Shown here piece by piece: positions 8,836 through 10,562 of a DNA stretch of 10,562 nucleotides. The translations under genes and the position numbers were made by a program. This stretch comes from Bordetella parapertussis (GTDB lineage Bacteria; Pseudomonadota; Gammaproteobacteria; Burkholderiales; Burkholderiaceae_C). The stretch's first letter is position 1. The number at the start of each line of letters is the position of its first letter. The notes beneath the pieces are model-generated. The model made no database searches and had not been told where the DNA came from. It was given only the letters and a program-made list of their open reading frames with translations. The stretch lies in assembly GCA_945900695.1 (NCBI GenBank), contig CAMDJU010000084.1:1-10562 (forward strand). The letters run 5' to 3'.

Positions 8836-8849
8836 TTTTGCATGCAAAA
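8836..8849. promoter_or_regulatory. 14-bp perfect palindrome, candidate operator
   Basis: TTTTGCATGCAAAA reads the same on both strands and lies 36 nt before the acyl-CoA ligase ATG and 100 nt before the selO ATG. It overlaps the candidate selO -10 box. Perfect two-fold symmetry at this position suggests a binding site for a dimeric regulator that could act on both genes. The regulator is unknown, and a chance palindrome cannot be excluded. Confidence 0.45.
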
Positions 8850-8875
8850 TACACGCCTTCCAGATACACGGACAA
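8846..8875 (-). promoter_or_regulatory. Candidate sigma70 promoter for the selO operon
   Basis: On the minus strand TTGTCC (8875 to 8870) and TATTTT (8851 to 8846) each match four of six consensus bases and are separated by 18 bp. Transcription would begin near 8839, giving a leader of about 100 nt before the selO ATG at 8735 and excluding the upstream in-frame ATG at 8843. The match is modest and unverified. Confidence 0.35.
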
Positions 8876-8885
8876 GGGACACATC

Positions 8886-10511
8886 ATGTTGGGATTGATG
8901 CAGGATCAAGGGTTGGCGATTTCCTCTTTGATTGATTTTGCCGAAAAGCACCATGGCGATGTGGAGGTGGTGTCCAAGCGCGTGGAAGGCGATGTGCACC
9001 GCACACACTGGGCAGGCATCGCCCAACGCTCGCGCCAAGTGGCCAATGCCTTGGATGGCTTGGGTTTGGCCTTTGGCGACCGCGTGGCCACCATGGCCTG
9101 GAACGGGTACCGGCACCTGGAGTTGTATTTCGGGGTCAGTGGCACGGGCCGGGTGCTGCACACCGTCAACCCCCGCTTGCACCCGGATCAAATCGCCTGG
9201 ATTGCCAACCACGCCCAAGACCAGGTCATGTGCTTTGACATGACTTTTTTGCCCATCATCGAAAAAATCCACAGCCAGTGCCGCACCATCCAGCATTGGA
9301 TCGCCCTGTGCGATGACGCCCATTTGCCCGCCCAAACCAGCATTCCGGGCTTGCGCAGTTATGAATCGTGGTTGCAAGCCAAGAGCAATCAATACGTCTG
9401 GCCGGTGTTGGATGAAAACTCGGCTTCCAGCATGTGCTACACCAGCGGCACCACCGGCAACCCCAAAGCGGCCCTGTACACCCACCGCTCCACGATCCTT
9501 CACGCCTATGCCGCTGCATTGCCCGACGTGATGTGCATGTCGGCCCGGGACAGCATCTTGCCGGTGGTGCCCATGTTTCACGTCAATGCCTGGGGCATCC
9601 CTTACAGCGCTGCCATGGTGGGGGCCAAATTGGTGTTTCCGGGTCCGGCCCTGGATGGGGCCTCGGTCTACGGCCTGATCGAAGCCGAGGGCGTCACCTT
9701 TGCTGCGGGTGTGCCCACGGTGTGGCAAATGATGCTCAGCCACATGGGCCCCAAAGACTTGCGCTTTAGCACCTTGCAGCGCACGGTGATTGGCGGTTCC
9801 GCCTGCCCACCGGCCATGATCCACGCTTTCAAGAACAACTATGGGGTCGAGGTTTTGCACGCTTGGGGCATGACCGAAATGAGCCCCTTGGGCACGCTGT
9901 GCACTTTGAAAAACAAACACCTGGGCCTGGCGCCCGAGGCGCAGATGCAAATCCGTCTCAAACAAGGGCGTTGCATTTATGGCATCGACATGAAGATTAT
10001 TGGCCCCGAGGGCCAAGATTTGCCCTGGGACGGTGTCGCCACAGGCGACTTGCTGGTCAAAGGGCCTTGGGTGTTGCGCGAGTATTACCGCCAAGAAGGC
10101 CCCAGCCCCTTGATCGACGGTTGGTTTCCCACCGGCGATGTGGCCTCCATTGATCCCGATGGCTTCATGCAAATCACCGACCGCAGCAAAGACGTCATCA
10201 AATCCGGCGGCGAATGGATCAGCTCAATCGATATTGAAAACATCGCCATGGCGCACCCCGACGTTCAAATGGCTGCTTGCATTGGCGTGGCCCACCCCAA
10301 ATGGGATGAACGCCCCATTGTGGTGGTGGTCAAAAAACCCGATAGCACTTTGGACGGCGCCACTTTGTTGGCTTTTTACCAAGGCAAAACCGCCAAATGG
10401 CAAATCCCCGATGACGTGGTTTTTGTGGCTGCCATTCCCTTGGGGGCCACCGGCAAAATGCTCAAAACCCGCTTGCGTGAACAGCTTCGGGACTATCAGT
10501 TACCGGCTTGA
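8886..10511 (+). CDS. AMP-forming acyl-CoA ligase (AlkK/DmdB-like fatty-acid or methylthiopropionate-CoA ligase)
   Basis: The 541-aa product belongs to the ANL superfamily: it activates a carboxylate with ATP to an acyl-adenylate and then forms the CoA thioester. Core motifs are [11 protein letters not shown] (T186-A196, phosphate loop), WGMTEMSP with E331, GWFPTGD with D418, [15 protein letters not shown] with D432 and R433 around the hinge, and GKMLKT with the catalytic K524. There is no signal peptide or membrane span. Length and sequence character, such as [12 protein letters not shown] and MFHVNAWG, fit the group containing medium-chain ligase AlkK and 3-(methylthio)propionyl-CoA ligase DmdB. 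The true substrate cannot be told from sequence. The start at 8886 has AAGGGA 6 nt upstream, and family homology begins there; the open frame upstream to 8040 is antisense to selO. It is divergent from selO, and no beta-oxidation or DMSP genes are visible nearby. Confidence 0.93.
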   Translation: MLGLMQDQGLAISSLIDFAEKHHGDVEVVSKRVEGDVHRTHWAGIAQRSRQVANALDGLGLAFGDRVATMAWNGYRHLELYFGVSGTGRVLHTVNPRLHPDQIAWIANHAQDQVMCFDMTFLPIIEKIHSQCRTIQHWIALCDDAHLPAQTSIPGLRSYESWLQAKSNQYVWPVLDENSASSMCYTSGTTGNPKAALYTHRSTILHAYAAALPDVMCMSARDSILPVVPMFHVNAWGIPYSAAMVGAKLVFPGPALDGASVYGLIEAEGVTFAAGVPTVWQMMLSHMGPKDLRFSTLQRTVIGGSACPPAMIHAFKNNYGVEVLHAWGMTEMSPLGTLCTLKNKHLGLAPEAQMQIRLKQGRCIYGIDMKIIGPEGQDLPWDGVATGDLLVKGPWVLREYYRQEGPSPLIDGWFPTGDVASIDPDGFMQITDRSKDVIKSGGEWISSIDIENIAMAHPDVQMAACIGVAHPKWDERPIVVVVKKPDSTLDGATLLAFYQGKTAKWQIPDDVVFVAAIPLGATGKMLKTRLREQLRDYQLPA

Positions 10512-10524
10512 TACCTCTGCCGGT
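10502..10524. other. Small stem-loop at the acyl-CoA ligase stop codon
   Basis: ACCGGC (10502-10507) and GCCGGT (10519-10524) can pair across an 11-nt loop that contains the TGA stop. No T-tract follows, so this is at best a weak terminator or a chance repeat. The remaining bases to 10562 show no gene start or other signal. Confidence 0.25.
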
Positions 10525-10562
10525 CAAAACCCTCTCACCCAACATCTACAGCAACCCCACCA

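Larger units (their letters stand above)
8736..8885. promoter_or_regulatory. Divergent selO / acyl-CoA ligase intergenic region
   Basis: This 150-bp gap must hold the promoters of both the selO operon (minus) and the acyl-CoA ligase gene (plus). It contains the palindrome and candidate selO promoter listed separately, and a good ribosome site AAGGGA (8874-8879) 6 nt before the ligase ATG. For the ligase, TTGCAT (8838-8843) with CAGATA (8861-8866) at 17-bp spacing is only a poor sigma70 match. The 95 bp nearest selO show nothing else clear. Confidence 0.6.

Noticed and set aside
8040..8885. Plus-strand open frame extending the acyl-CoA ligase upstream to 823 codons
   Set aside because: It is antisense to selO, and the ligase family start with a good ribosome site is at 8886.
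8844..10172. Minus-strand open frame extending selO to 990 codons
   Set aside because: The extension is antisense to the acyl-CoA ligase, whose frame carries all ANL motifs. The SelO family region begins only after 8735.

Overview
This is chromosomal core-genome sequence from a Betaproteobacterium, most likely Burkholderiales, family Comamonadaceae. The evidence is GC of roughly 60% by eye, the way the PurL and acyl-CoA ligase proteins read, and the gene order. The Leu-TTG-rich codon use would fit a Limnohabitans/Rhodoferax-like genome, but genus is only a guess. I see no mobile elements, CRISPR arrays, tRNAs or rRNAs, and no gene-free stretch over 300 bases.

Left end, minus strand: map (methionine aminopeptidase) is followed 5 nt later by the first 59 codons of what reads as glnD (PII uridylyltransferase), which runs off the window. 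A 114-bp divergent gap separates map from purL. purL (plus strand) is a single large FGAM synthase gene of 1317 codons starting with GTG. It ends at a strong, symmetric hairpin with A- and T-tracts that can terminate transcription from both sides.

Centre to right, minus strand: selO, msrB, yciB, bolA and a periplasmic parvulin-type prolyl isomerase form a compact operon read right to left. The first three junctions are all 4-nt ATGA stop/start overlaps and the last gap is 13 nt, so co-transcription and translational coupling are very likely. The set joins protein AMPylation and redox control (SelO), methionine sulfoxide repair (MsrB), an inner-membrane envelope/division protein (YciB), a glutaredoxin-partner protein (BolA) and a periplasmic folding factor. 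I infer a thiol-redox and envelope maintenance unit.

Right end, plus strand: an AMP-forming acyl-CoA ligase (AlkK/DmdB-like) is divergent from selO. The 150-bp gap between them holds a perfect 14-bp palindrome that overlaps a candidate selO -10 box.

No wholly new system is evident. The most interesting items are the SelO-MsrB-YciB-BolA-PPIase operon and the palindrome at its promoter.
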